Part shown: positions 22,890-33,416 of the stretch, piece after piece | Numbering within the stretch: position 1 is the first letter of the stretch | Layout of the letters: every line of letters begins with the position of its first letter | From: Ascochyta rabiei | Lineage: Eukaryota; Ascomycota; Dothideomycetes; Pleosporales; Didymellaceae | Direction: 5' to 3' | NCBI RefSeq assembly: GCF_004011695.2 | Contig: NC_082407.1 | Coordinates: 1,302,001-1,366,000 of the forward strand | Length of the DNA: 64,000 nucleotides | The notes under the pieces: model-generated | What the model saw: the letters and a program-made list of their open reading frames with translations, nothing else | Database searches by the model: none | What the model was told of the DNA's origin: nothing | Made by a program: the position numbers and the translations under genes

Positions 22890-23727
22890 CCTGGCAAGGA
22901 ATGTAGAAGAACCTGTAGCTTCTACTATTGAGCGCTGGCCAAAGTGCACCGCCTATGCAGCTTCTGAACACAATATTTGGGTATCACAAGTACGCGAACA
23001 CCTGCATACATATTTTTCTGCCGTCACTGGCATACGTACAAAGCACGACGCAGGACTTTTGGGTCTCATGCAACAATTCTGCGTAGTGAGGATTTCTTAC
23101 TTAAGGCAAGCTCCATTTTCCTCGCTGCTATGCTCGTATACACGGCTCTTGTATCTCCTTCGTACATATAGCATAAAGTTGTGGCCTCCTGCGACTTTTT
23201 TTTTCAGTTTGTTCACCACCTTTGTGTCGATTATTTATATTGCCTCACAAACAGTGCAAAGCACAACGCTAGACCGCCATGACGTGTCCCAAACGTAGCG
23301 CCGCCTTCTGTTTACATGGAAAACAATGCTTGCCACCACGCTGGTAGCCACGTACATTTGCATGATAGGGCATGCCCCTCGGTCTTGTAAGGTGTTCGTG
23401 GCGTATTTGCGTTAACGCAGCGAACGATGCCAGCAGGGGTCACCAGTATGTGAAAGCAAGGCACTCAAAATCTTTTCTATATTTGAGCTCTTCTCACCTG
23501 CTCATAAGGCACGGCAAGCAACATCCCAGTTGCTAGGCACAGCTTCGCTATTTCAGCATGTGTTGATCTGCTCTCTTCCACATGTCAGATCTCGCTAGAC
23601 ACCATCACCTTCACCTTTCTATTTTGCCCTCTGTCACCTAAGCAACCGACGAATTGTCGTCACATCTCCCCCACGTACCCAAGCATTACAACTCCATTAC
23701 AAAGGGTCAAAACGCCACATTACTACG
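22890..23727. other. Intergenic stretch, no supported gene
   Basis: About 840 bp between two plus-strand genes. AT-rich near 23100-23260. No coding frame supported. Confidence 0.6.
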
Positions 23728-26438
23728 ATGCCTTCGCTGAAAGACCTGAGTTGCTCGATCGAGATCTCGGGCGACCAAGAGCCGTTGCAGGAGTTTGGGA
23801 CCGTGTACGGAGACGCCTTCGTCGAGACCTTCATCACCGTGCCCAAGGAGCAGCAGACGTTCACGATACACCTTTCTTCTAAGAACTTCATTGCTCCGGG
23901 CATCGCCATGTATGTCTTCATCGACGGCGTCTACCAGTGCAACCGCAATAGGCAGAACTTGAAGCCTCGACAGCCGCCAGACCGTCGCTCGCTTGTCGAT
24001 TTCAGAGTTAGGCAGAAGGAAGAAATACAAAAAGACGGTTCAATGATTGCCCGGGAGTGGACGTTCGAGAAGCTCGATCATGGTAGGACTTCGTCTTGTT
24101 CGTGTAATGAACTAACTGACAACACATAGCGTCAGCAGATGGTCCACCCCACTGGCATTCACCGAACCTCCTCCAGAACGATGGATGTATCGAAATTATT
24201 GTCCTGCGCTGCGCCGGGTCTCGAAACGCCAAAACGCCTGCAAACATGAATCTTGATGGCGCAACCGATTATTCTGGCCACCGCTTCGACCGCGATCGCC
24301 GGTCTCGAACAACAACATGGGATGACCGCGGCCCTTTCTTCAGTGTTGGTAGTAACGTAAACGGCCCCCCACCCCCAGTGCCAACCTACCACTCGCCTTA
24401 CGCCGAGACGGTGCGCAGCCATCAAGGAGTGACGACACAACATCAGCGTGGCTCGAGCTATGGTCGAAATCTCTCCCCATTCGCTCCTAGGAGAGCCCAC
24501 TCTCGATTCTCTGAGCCTGTTAGTCCAGGGACACATCCTCGGCGTGACATTCCAGCTCCAGGGTTTCAGTATGGAAGTGGACCTCTTCCACCACACAGAG
24601 GTGGGGAGACACACCAAGAGCTCGTAAACGAGGCCAGACCAGCTCCCATAGTGGACCCTGCATTACTTGAAGAGATAGTCAGAGACGCGGTCAAGCGTGG
24701 AGTAGAGCAATCGAGGAAGCAGGACACGCCTGATGGAAGTCGTAAGGACAGCCGACGATACGAGCACGGTATTGATAATTCCAGTCAAATGCCGGGAGCG
24801 TGGCTAGCATCTCCAACTCGCCCAGAAGACCGTCAGTCGCAGCGGTCAGCTTTGTCTGCAAACTACAACCGCGACTACGGCCGCAACGATCCTGACTCGA
24901 TACGGGAGCGGCATTCGAGTGATCAGAAACGCCGTCCGACTCGCAGCAGAGCAGGAACACGCGTTACATGGGAAGAGGATGTTGGATGGGACAAGCAGTC
25001 TAGAGCCGACGGATGGGGTTCAGCAGACAACCATCCCGTTGACTCATGGGATATAGAGGATACCTGGTCCCAGAAGCCGCCAGGCGACTGGGAGGAAGTT
25101 GGCCGAAGATTCAGGTCCAGGACAACTCCTCGCCGGGCTTCTCACGCCTGGAAAGGCATCTCCAGTCGCCGAGGCTCAAGTCACGACCACTCTCAGAAGC
25201 CTCGGTCCAGGCCTCACGCGCAGAAATCTCAGTGGCCAGAGGATATGCGGTCGTCGTCCGAGGACAACGATGGATGGACGCACGTCGAAGCACTTTCAGA
25301 TTCCACGACCTCCTTAGAGCGCTCAGACTCGACGCTCAAGCCGTCACATTCCCGCAGCCAAGTACATCCATCCAGGGGCAAGTCCGCACGACGCTCCTCG
25401 CAGCGAGATTCTAGTCGACATGGCCACGAGCGAGGAACAGCCCAGCTCATCAACAATCCACAGTGGCATGCCGAGAACGCACACTACGCCCGCTCCCCTT
25501 CCGTGCTGGTGACGAACGCACCCACCGTTCCATTCGTGCCCTCACCATCTCATCCAACCACCGTCCAGCTACGGAAGCAGAGTGCTTGGACCCAGCCCAC
25601 CGTGCCCATTGTAGCACCACCACCAGCATGGGGATATGCGTCCAAAACAGCACGAGACCCCAGCGGCGCTGCGACGTACTTACTCCCCGCGCCTTTCAGT
25701 ACCGTTGGTAGGAAGCATGCCGGGAGCCGGGGTTCCAGCGATTCATCCTCATGGGGATTCGCACGCAAGGGGAAAACAGGCGCACGAGGACAGTCGACGT
25801 GGAGCGCGGACGAGACGACCAAGAAACCCACGAGCAGTTGGGGAGGCGCGGAGCACTCGGATGACTGGGATGAGCCGCGTGCTACGGGTATAGGTACAGG
25901 CTGGGGAAGTGGTGGTGGTGATGGTGGTGGTAGTGGTGGTGGTGAGCAGGATGGCGAGGGATGGGGGACCGTCGATGGTAACGATCGGCACCGTAATCAC
26001 GACAGTAACGACGACGACAACGAAGAAGATGGCAGAAACCGCAACCAGCCGAGACTATATCATAACGCACCGGCTAGTGTCTCGAATCCAAATCCAAATC
26101 CAAATCCAAATCCAGGTCCAAACCCAAAGCAGTACCACTTCTCCCCCTCCCCAAACCGCCCAACCGCCCAGCAAAACAAAACCACGTACCACCACCACCA
26201 TCACAACAGTATCCTCAGCGCAGGCACACCGTACGGCCACCTAGTCCACCGGCCCCTCTACCTCGACGACCTGGGGAAGCCATACGCCGTGTTTCGATTC
26301 AAGTACCGGGGGTGTGGCGGTTTCCGGAAAGCGGGTGTGGCGGAGCAGAAGGAGAGGAAGGGGAGTGAGGGAACGGAGGGGGAGGGAGGGGGGGATGCTG
26401 GGGGGTGGACGGAGGAGTGGGTGGAGCGGTATTTGTAG
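23728..26438 (+). CDS. DUF7918-type protein with Gly/Trp-rich C-terminal region
   Basis: Exons 23728-24082 and 24130-26438, 47-bp intron with CTAAC branch; 887 aa. The first 170 residues form a beta-rich domain (LKDLSCSIEISG, TFTIHLSSKNFIAPGIAMYVFIDG, WTFEKLDH, NDGCIEIIVLRC) that I recognise from fungal proteins annotated DUF7918. The remaining 700 residues are disordered. They are Ser/Arg-rich in the middle and then rich in Trp next to Gly (DGWGSAD, SSWGFAR, SSWGGAE, TGWGSGG, EGWGTVD), with poly-Gly, an (NP)n stretch encoded by a CCAAAT hexamer repeat near 26088-26130, and a His run. The last 60 residues (YLDDLGKPYAVFRFKYRG) look folded again. Function unknown. Confidence 0.8.
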
Positions 26439-27018
26439 ATTTGTTTGGGGAGGGGGGGTGGAAGGGGAAGGGTGTGTGGAAAGGGGATGAAGGGGGAAGG
26501 GTAAGTGGAAAGGGGATGAAAGGGGAAGGGTATGTGGAAAGGGGAAAGGGGACGGGAAAGGGAAGTGCAAGGGTAAGTGGAAATCAATGTGGAAGTGGAT
26601 TATGAGGGTACGGAGAATGTAGCGATTTGGCGTGGGACAAGCTCAACTTAAAGTCGTGGAATTTCAATGGAACGTCCACAACGTGTGATGTTGTCTGCCC
26701 GCGTCTGCTTTCGGATTCGAAGACTGTCAAAGCCCAGAAAAAGCCTCGGCGAGCGATGTTTGTTCAGTTATTTAATGGGTGGTATCTTACTGCCTTCTTT
26801 TCCCCTCTCCCCTCTTCCCCTTTTCTGCTTTTTGCCCTTTGTAGGCGCACGGGAGACCGCAAGGCTGTTGCATCATCAGCCAGCCTGATTCGTCCTGCCT
26901 CGCAAACCCAATGTGCACCCTGATCGGGCGGTGCCTGAACGCCGTGTGTGAACTGGAGCCCCAAGATAGATAACAACATAACGCCGTGAAATGCTACACA
27001 CCAACTTCCTCGCTGTGC
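26439..27018. repeat. Purine-rich degenerate minisatellite in a convergent gap
   Basis: About 580 bp between convergent stops. The first 160 bp (26440-26600) consist of GGGGAAGGG/GTGGAAAGGGGATGA variants, almost entirely purine on the plus strand; the rest is ordinary sequence with a TTTCCCC-rich patch at 26800. Confidence 0.75.
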
Positions 27019-28111
27019 TCAGACGAGCAGGACGGCGTTGAGACAACCGTCGTTTTCGGGGTTGTTTGTGACCTCTGTGAAACTGTTAGTGGACGTGTCT
27101 GGTTAGAGACGGCCAACACTTACGAGCATAACGACCCCACACGACCTTGCCACCAGCCGTGACCAGACCCAGCTCGGAGACGTTGACCTCGATAATGGTT
27201 CCCTTTGTCAGAACGCCGAGCTGTGTGTAGAGGGGGTTCTGCGGGTTCTTCTTGACGGAGATGATGGGCAGCTGGACGGTGACGCTGAGCTCCGGGTGGG
27301 TGACGTTTGCCTTCTTGTAGCGCAGACCCATGGGGCGGATGAAGCGCTCGTACTTGACGGGGCGGCGGGTGAAGCCCGGGCCGACAAAGGTGGGCTTTGT
27401 GATCATGCGCTTCCAGCTCTTCTTGGCCGTCTTCTTGCCCGTCTTGACGACGCTGAACATCTCCTCCTCGCTGATGCCCTTGACCTTGGGCAGGGGCACG
27501 GAGAAGCGGGCGGCCTTTTCGTTGCGCTTCTGCTTGATGGCGCTGGACAGGGCCTTTGCGTTCTTCTCGTTGCTGCGGTCGAGCAGGTACTGCGGCAGGG
27601 CTTCGGTCGAGGGCTCTGCGGGCTCCGACGTCTTGACGTTGCGCTCCTCGTGCGCGCGGATCGTCTTCTTCATCTGGATCTTCTCCTTGCGGCGCTTCTC
27701 GGCGTGCAGCTTGGCGCGCAGGCCGCGGTAGTTCTGCGCCTTCTTGCTGCCATCGTGGCCCTCACGCGCGATCCTCTTGCGCTTGCGCTCGTCGTGGTCG
27801 AAGCGCTTGCCGTGGCTGGCAGGGGGTTAGCATTAGCATGTGGTGGGGTGGGGGTGGTGTGGGGGTGGGTGAGGGCGAGTGAGGGTGGGTGAGGGCGAGT
27901 GAGGGCGAGTGAGGGCGAGTGAGGGCGAGTGAGGGCGAGTGAGGGTGAGTGAGGGTGAGTGAGGGTGAGTGAGGGCGAGTGAGGGCGGGTTAGGGCGGGT
28001 GAGGGCGAGTGAGGGCGGGTTAGGGCGGGTGAGGGCCGGTGGGGGCCCGGTTCAAGTGTTGGAGGGGACGTACAGCTTGGTCCAGCGCTCAATGTACTCG
28101 TTCTGAGGCAT
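27019..28111 (-). CDS. NSA2: Ribosome biogenesis protein NSA2 (60S assembly)
   Basis: Minus strand, exons 28111-28074, 27815-27124 and 27074-27019; introns 258 and 49 bp; 261 aa, the usual size of the family. The tiny first exon encodes [12 protein letters not shown]; the second continues [15 protein letters not shown]. The body has the basic helical N-terminal half and the S8e-like beta barrel ([59 protein letters not shown]). The last exon gives [18 protein letters not shown], the conserved end of NSA2. NSA2 joins pre-60S particles in the nucleolus and is needed for 27S rRNA processing. The first intron is unusual (see the repeat entry). Divergent from bL21m. Confidence 0.95.
27871..28040. 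repeat. Decamer array (GAGGGCGAGT)17 inside the NSA2 first intron
   Basis: Seventeen consecutive 10-bp units, mainly GAGGGCGAGT with GAGGGTGAGT, GAGGGCGGGT and TAGGGCGGGT variants, exactly in register. In the sense of NSA2 the repeat reads ACTCGCCCTC, so the intron interior is pyrimidine-rich. The donor (GTACGT at 28073) and a GCTAATGCTAAC branch plus CCAG acceptor lie outside the array. Confidence 0.95.
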
Positions 28112-28303
28112 GGCGGCGGGTGTTTGTGTGGCGATGGCGGTGGTGGTGGTGGTGGTGCTTGGGTGTGGAGAAGGCGGGCGAACATTTACTTTTCCACAGG
28201 CGCCTGGTCCGTGCGAGCGCGACCCCCGACCTCCGCTCCGGCGAGAAACGAACGCTCACTTTGTTCGACGACGTTGACCGACGCAGCGTGACGGGAAGCA
28301 GCC
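28112..28303. promoter_or_regulatory. Bidirectional promoter, NSA2 / bL21m
   Basis: 192 bp between divergent start codons. It contains a GGT trinucleotide run (28138-28158) and TCGACGAC at 28265, 39 nt upstream of the bL21m ATG. The same octamer occurs at the same distance before the NOC4 ATG. Confidence 0.45.
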
Positions 28304-29065
28304 ATGGCTCGCACATCCACAGTCGCTCTCCTCGCCCGCACGGCACGGGGCGCCCTTCTCGAGACACACGCGGCCCGGCCGCCGACCGTCGTCCTGCCCC
28401 TCCGCGCGCACATGACCACCCAATCGCACACGCTCGACGCCAGCAACACACCCGAGCCCCTCGTCCAGTCCGGCCAGCGCGTCTCGCGGGCCCTCAAGGA
28501 CAAGGTCGCCTCGCACCCACTCTCGCCCAGCGCGCCCCGCCCCGCCGCCCCGGAGCGCCAGCCCACGCCCAACGCCCGCGTCCATGTGGTGGCCAAGCAG
28601 CTCACGCCCTCGATACGGCACCTCCTCCCGCTGCTGCACGCACAGCCCTCGCACTACATGACCCTGCACATCCACGGGCGGCCCTACCTCGTGACGGCAG
28701 GCGACACGCTGCGCCTGCCCTTCCTGATGCCGCACGTCAAGCCCGGCGACGTCCTGCGCCTGAACCGCGCCACCCACATTGGCTCGCGCGACTACACCCT
28801 CAAGGCCCCCGAGCCGCTCAAGGGCACCGCCGACCACGGCAAGAAGGTCTTCTACCTCGACGAGCGCCTCTTCACCGCCCGCGCCCGCGTTGTCGGCATC
28901 GAGACGGAGCCCATGCGCGTCGAGGAGAAGACGAAGCGCCGCCAGAGACACACCAAGCACGTCTTCAGCAAGATGCGCTTCACCGTGCTGAAGATCAGTC
29001 ACTTGGAGGTGAGGAGCCTGGACGAGTATGAGCGGGTGTTGAACCACAAGGATGGCGAGGCCTGA
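28304..29065 (+). CDS. MRPL49: Mitochondrial large-subunit ribosomal protein bL21m
   Basis: Single exon, 253 aa. Residues 1-35 are rich in Arg, Ala, Ser and Leu without acids apart from one Glu, as in a mitochondrial presequence (MARTSTVALLARTARGALL). The bL21 domain occupies the C-terminal 160 residues: YMTLHIHGRPYLVTAGDTLR, LPFLMPHVKPGDVLRLNRAT, RARVVGIETEP, then the basic end TKRRQRHTKHVFSKMRFTVL. This matches the order of bacterial L21 and yeast Mrpl49. The product belongs to the mitochondrial 54S subunit. The gene has very high GC3 relative to the accessory genes. Confidence 0.88.
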   Translation: MARTSTVALLARTARGALLETHAARPPTVVLPLRAHMTTQSHTLDASNTPEPLVQSGQRVSRALKDKVASHPLSPSAPRPAAPERQPTPNARVHVVAKQLTPSIRHLLPLLHAQPSHYMTLHIHGRPYLVTAGDTLRLPFLMPHVKPGDVLRLNRATHIGSRDYTLKAPEPLKGTADHGKKVFYLDERLFTARARVVGIETEPMRVEEKTKRRQRHTKHVFSKMRFTVLKISHLEVRSLDEYERVLNHKDGEA

Positions 29066-29582
29066 GGGGGGTGGGTGTGTTGGAAATGACCGAGAGACGG
29101 AGTTTGGGTGGGGCTACATGCACGCCCTGGCCGTGTATCCCATGTGTAGACAGCACGCGCATACCTCATACCTGCCTATCTGGTGTAAGCATAGCACCGT
29201 GTACAACAATATTCAGCATCTTCATCTTCATTCCATCTTCATTCCATCTTCATCTTCTTCCTCATTTCATCTCCATCTTCGTTCCATCTTCATCTTCATT
29301 CATTGATCGTGTCTTCATCTTCATTCATTGATCGTGTCTTCATCTTCATTCATTGATCGTGTCTTCATCTTCATTCATTGATCGTGTCTTCATCTTCATT
29401 CATTGATCGTGTCTTCATCTTCATTCATTGATCGTGTCTTCATCTTCATCTCATTCATTCATCGTGTCTTCATCTTGGTCATTCCCTTACTTTGCACTGC
29501 TGAAGCAGACCATGTATGGTCGCTGGGCATGATTCCCCTCCACTTCAACCTTCCCCACTTGAACCTTCTCTGTCTAGACACC
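29066..29582. repeat. 25-bp minisatellite in a convergent gap
   Basis: The gap between bL21m and CSN4 stops. From 29301 to about 29477 lie six to seven copies of a 25-bp unit beginning CATTGATCGTGTCTTCATCT, preceded (29217-29300) by decayed CATCTTCATTC units. Since 25 is not a multiple of three, frames through it are chance. No gene supported. Confidence 0.9.
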
Positions 29583-30836
29583 TCAAGCCACGGCTTGCGC
29601 CGCGTAAAACTCCGGATACTGGTTCTGGATCATCGTCGTCACCTTCTCCACCTCCTCGGCAAGACCCATGACGTTGGCATCCCACTTCCTCAACTCTTTC
29701 CCCACCACGCGCTCGGCGTGCCCCGTCTTGCGCTCCCCGCTGGCCTCGCCCTCGAAGAAGATCAGCCGGTCAATCTGGTCAATGTGGCCTGAAAGGCGAC
29801 CCTGCTCCAGCATCTTGGCCGCGTACTCCTCCGCCTTCTCCGCCTCGATGCCCAGCAGCTCGCCCAGCTGGTCGAAGCCAATGTTGTTGTACAGCTTCGA
29901 CGCTCCCAGCAGGTTGTGCTCGAGCACAGCCTTGTCGAGCACGGTCGATCCGTCGGCCGTCTTGGCCAGCTGGTGCGGTGCCAGTTTGGTCGCAAACGCC
30001 TTGATCTCTGCAGGCGAGAGCAGCCGGTCCAGGAAGATCTTCTCGAGAATCGGGTAGTCGTCCAGCGAGCTCGCCCGCTCGTCCTTGTACAGCTTCGCCA
30101 GCATCTTGCCGCGCTGAGGGCCGGCCGGCGCCAGCACGGTGCAGATGATGGCAGCGCCCAACGCCTGCACACGGTCGTCCTCCTCCACCATTGACTCCTG
30201 GCTCATGGCATAGTATGCGCCCGCTGCGTCGAGGAAGGATCGCTGGGCGTCGTAGATCCGAGCCTGGCTGAGCTGGAAGTGCATCCGTGTTTCCTTGTCT
30301 TGGACGTTGAAGATGATGTTCTTGACCTTGTTCAGGTGCGAAAAGGCACTGGTTGGGTCGTCCTCTTCCAGGTAGCATCGCACAATCCGCACCCACACTC
30401 TTGCTTTGTCGTCTGCTGTGATGGACTTCTGCGTCGACTCCAGGTTGATGGACGCGAGCGTCTGCGCCGATCTTCTGTAATCCTCATTCTGCTCGTACGC
30501 GTCCGCCAGCGCCTCTTTGATGGAGGTGTCCTGCTCCTCGTACTGCCCAGCGCCCTTGGACTGCAGCAGCGAGGCAACCTGCTCGCCAACCTCGATCTTC
30601 ACGTCCGGGTCCTTTACATTGCGGAAGGCGTCAACGAAAGCAGCAAGCAGCGGTCGCAGCTGGACTATGCCTATCGAGTCGTCGAGGAGGGTGCGGGCGT
30701 ATGCGTTGAGGTTTTCGGTGAGGTTCTCCGACGACGCAGTAATCTGCTGGAGAGTAGACGTGTACTGAGACGGCTTGTTGCTCGTCGAGGCGGACTGAAG
30801 GTGCTCGAGCGCGGAGGCGACTGCTTGGGAAGCCAT
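29583..30836 (-). CDS. CSN4: COP9 signalosome subunit 4 (CSN4)
   Basis: Single exon, 417 aa. N-terminal helical repeats are followed by a PCI domain. Recognisable stretches include [97 protein letters not shown] and the winged-helix end [17 protein letters not shown]4 is a scaffold subunit of the COP9 signalosome, which removes NEDD8 from cullins and so tunes SCF ubiquitin ligases; in filamentous fungi it controls light response and development. Length is normal. Divergent from TFG2 with 437 bp between starts. Confidence 0.95.
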   Translation of the reverse strand: MASQAVASALEHLQSASTSNKPSQYTSTLQQITASSENLTENLNAYARTLLDDSIGIVQLRPLLAAFVDAFRNVKDPDVKIEVGEQVASLLQSKGAGQYEEQDTSIKEALADAYEQNEDYRRSAQTLASINLESTQKSITADDKARVWVRIVRCYLEEDDPTSAFSHLNKVKNIIFNVQDKETRMHFQLSQARIYDAQRSFLDAAGAYYAMSQESMVEEDDRVQALGAAIICTVLAPAGPQRGKMLAKLYKDERASSLDDYPILEKIFLDRLLSPAEIKAFATKLAPHQLAKTADGSTVLDKAVLEHNLLGASKLYNNIGFDQLGELLGIEAEKAEEYAAKMLEQGRLSGHIDQIDRLIFFEGEASGERKTGHAERVVGKELRKWDANVMGLAEEVEKVTTMIQNQYPEFYAAQAVA

Positions 30837-31273
30837 GTCCGCGGGAGTGAGCGCACAGCTCCGACTGTCGATGGTCTGTGGCGATGTTGAGCTTGAGCCT
30901 GGGTGTAGTACAGCCGAGCAGACCGGTAGACGGCGAGAATATGGGACCGCAAGAATGAAATTGTGTTCCAGTACCTAGCAACAACGTGGATGCAAGTGCA
31001 AGGCAGCATTGTGGGGGTGGGGTGGGGTGGGGTGGGAGCTATGACCTGCTTGCTTGGCGGCCGTCGCGCTACCCGGCGATCGGTGAATGCGGCTCTTTCA
31101 ACCTTGGCCCATTCACACTACACACCCAGCTCACGACATCGACGTCCCTCGCTATTCCAAACGCTCACTACAGATCGCGCAACACCCCACACAGCCTTCG
31201 CAGACCGGACCGAAGACGTGCCCCGATCGCGCAGCAGGCGGCAGCCCGTCATCGACTGTACTCTCGCGCAAAG
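30837..31273. promoter_or_regulatory. Divergent promoter region, CSN4 / TFG2
   Basis: 437 bp between divergent start codons. A GGGGT run (31014-31034) is present. The TFG2 frame is open upstream to 30986 but I place the start at the ATG at 31274. Confidence 0.5.
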
Positions 31274-32293
31274 ATGAATGGAATCAAGCAGGACCCAGAT
31301 GCGGGCACGCCGATCCAGTACATGGACGACGAGTTCTTCGAGGACACCGGGGAGATGACGATGCCACAGCCAGACACCAAGACTGACGTCTGGCTAACGC
31401 GCATTCCCGACTGGCTGTATGACGCCGTGTCCAAGTGGGACGACCTTGCTGAAGGCAACGACAACGACCAGATACAGATTGGCGAGGTGCTTGGATTCAA
31501 CACAACGTCGGGCATCGACCAGAACAAGCCCATGCGACTCTTCTTCAACGACCGGTGGCGCGCCAAGTCGAAGCTGCCGACCTCTTTCGAGATACAGCCA
31601 ACACAGACATCAGACACAGTCCTCGGGAACACGTACGTTTTCACCGAGAAAGACCTCCCGGGCTACAAGCCCACCGGGTTCGGCCAGGGCTTCCGAGGCG
31701 GGCCGGGAAGCTACGGCACACAAGACCCCAAGGCGCGCATACAGAAGCGCGGCAAGTACAGAAAGGCGATTCCTAAGCAGACTGCCCTGATCGGCCACGC
31801 AACTCGCCAGTACACCGCAAACCCTCTGCAGACACAAGAATACCGGGACTTTGATGCGCAGCGCATCAAGCAGGCCATCCAGGGCTCCTACATGGAGACT
31901 GTCATCATCAAGGATCCTGGTGTCGCCAACTACAACAGCGTCCAGAGCAGATTCACATCCTTCATCAAGCCCACGACAAAGGCCAAGTCGCAGCAGAACA
32001 AGGCCGCGCGTATCTCCCACCGCGAGCTGCTGGATATGCTACACACCCTGTTCGACGAGTACGAGTACTGGTCGATGAAAGCGCTCAAGACACGGACAAA
32101 GCAGCCCGAGCAGTTCCTCAAGGAGGTCCTCCCCGAGCTGGCCCATCTCGTCAAATCAGGCTCTTTCGCCAGCCACTGGCAGCGACAGCAGCATTTCAAT
32201 GTAGGACGGACGCTCGCCAACCAGCAGTCATCAATGGCACCCGATGTCGGCGGCGACGACTCCGAGGACGAGGAGATGGAGGATGTAGTCTGA
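31274..32293 (+). CDS. TFG2: General transcription factor TFIIF subunit beta (Tfg2)
   Basis: Single exon from ATG 31274 (MNGIKQDPD), 339 aa. The N-terminal dimerisation barrel shows DVWLTRIPDWLYDAVSKWDD, IGEVLGFN and GNTYVFTEKDLPGYK; a central basic region ends in KAIPKQTALIGHATRQYTANP. The C-terminal winged helix reads ISHRELLDMLHTLFDEYEYW, LKTRTKQPEQFLKEVLPELA and LVKSGSFASHW. An acidic tail (DDSEDEEMEDVV) closes the protein. TFIIF binds RNA polymerase II and helps promoter recruitment and early elongation. Upstream in-frame codons back to 30986 lack conserved sequence. Confidence 0.93.
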   Translation: MNGIKQDPDAGTPIQYMDDEFFEDTGEMTMPQPDTKTDVWLTRIPDWLYDAVSKWDDLAEGNDNDQIQIGEVLGFNTTSGIDQNKPMRLFFNDRWRAKSKLPTSFEIQPTQTSDTVLGNTYVFTEKDLPGYKPTGFGQGFRGGPGSYGTQDPKARIQKRGKYRKAIPKQTALIGHATRQYTANPLQTQEYRDFDAQRIKQAIQGSYMETVIIKDPGVANYNSVQSRFTSFIKPTTKAKSQQNKAARISHRELLDMLHTLFDEYEYWSMKALKTRTKQPEQFLKEVLPELAHLVKSGSFASHWQRQQHFNVGRTLANQQSSMAPDVGGDDSEDEEMEDVV

Positions 32294-33416
32294 ACTTTAC
32301 GCAACCCATACGCGGATTTGTCTTCAGCCGCATAGCAAGTCTGGCAGGCGTGTCGCAGCCCCACCGCTACGACTACCGATGATTTTTGTACATTGCATGC
32401 ATGTTCGTAGACTAGGCGTTTGGTTCGCTCTTTGTATACCCATTAATACCATCGAACAACTACCATCGCCGATGATTGTTCTGCCATTATCCTCTCACCT
32501 AGAACAAAACACCCACAACAACAAAGCGTCCTAACAAGTAGTTTCCCACTCGCAGTCGTACAAACCCTTGTCCTAGCTCTTTCCCTCGTGCATTGCAGAA
32601 GAGCATGTTTGTACACTACACGTTTGCTTCCGTCTCCAGAAACCCATGAACCAACCAACAGCTATCCTTGCAGAAGTGCCTACCCGCAAGAGATTCCATT
32701 TTCCGGTGCGGAGACCACAGGAAGAGAGGCATGCACTGCATGGTGTGGAGGAAAGAGCACCGAGACCAGCGCACATCCTACCAGTGTCCTCCATCTCATC
32801 CAAAGCGAAACACCTGTAAGCACAAAGCGGCTAGACGGGTGATTCGACAGCCGCAGGCCTCTATTCACGCTATGGAGGCACGTCTGCTCGAACGACAGGG
32901 AAGCTTGGATGCAGCTCTTGTGCCGAGTTGGCTTCGTACAGGCTTTGAGTGGGCGATGGATGTGTTTTTTTTTTTTTTTTTTTTTTTTTTATCTTCCTAC
33001 GAACCTACATCAACACAGGAGGTTACAGCTTCTGAAGCTTTCCTAAGGAGAGCGAGTATACAATAGCATCAACCCCCTTTTGCTTTCGTCTACTCTTCAA
33101 AAGCAATGCGCGAGCTGCATGTCCCTTCCACGCAGTATGAACGCACGGCAGGACGTCTCGGGACGCTAGTGGCCGCGGCTCGAGCAGCACATTGGTTTGC
33201 CCCGGGCGAGCCTAGTGCGTGCAACCGCACCGCACTCGTCGTCATCGGCTCGCCAGCTGCAGCGACGGTGATTGACGCGACGTGGTTGTATCTGCATGTC
33301 TCCTGCGTTTACACTAGCGCTGTTCCCGCACGAATGGGGATCGAGCAGGTAACTGTGCTGTATCTGATTTAGTTGCTTTCTTCCTGTTCTCTACTTTCTT
33401 TTCTTCCCCAACGTCC
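32294..33416. other. Intergenic region with a 26-T run
   Basis: About 1.1 kb between TFG2 and the acyltransferase. Contains an uninterrupted poly-T of 26 bases (32965-32990). No gene supported. Confidence 0.6.

Noticed and set aside
27670..28185. Proline/serine-threonine-rich frame across the NSA2 intron repeat
   Set aside because: Arises from translating the decamer array and flanking GGT run; NSA2 exons and splice sites explain the locus.
28039..29047. Other-frame plus and minus ORFs over bL21m (28039-29031, 28256-29047)
   Set aside because: Shadow frames caused by very high GC3; the bL21 frame has a presequence and the complete domain.
32965..32990. 26-T run as the poly(A) tail of a retroposed element
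   Set aside because: No target-site duplication or element body was seen next to it; the 22-T run at 44575-44596 is equally bare.
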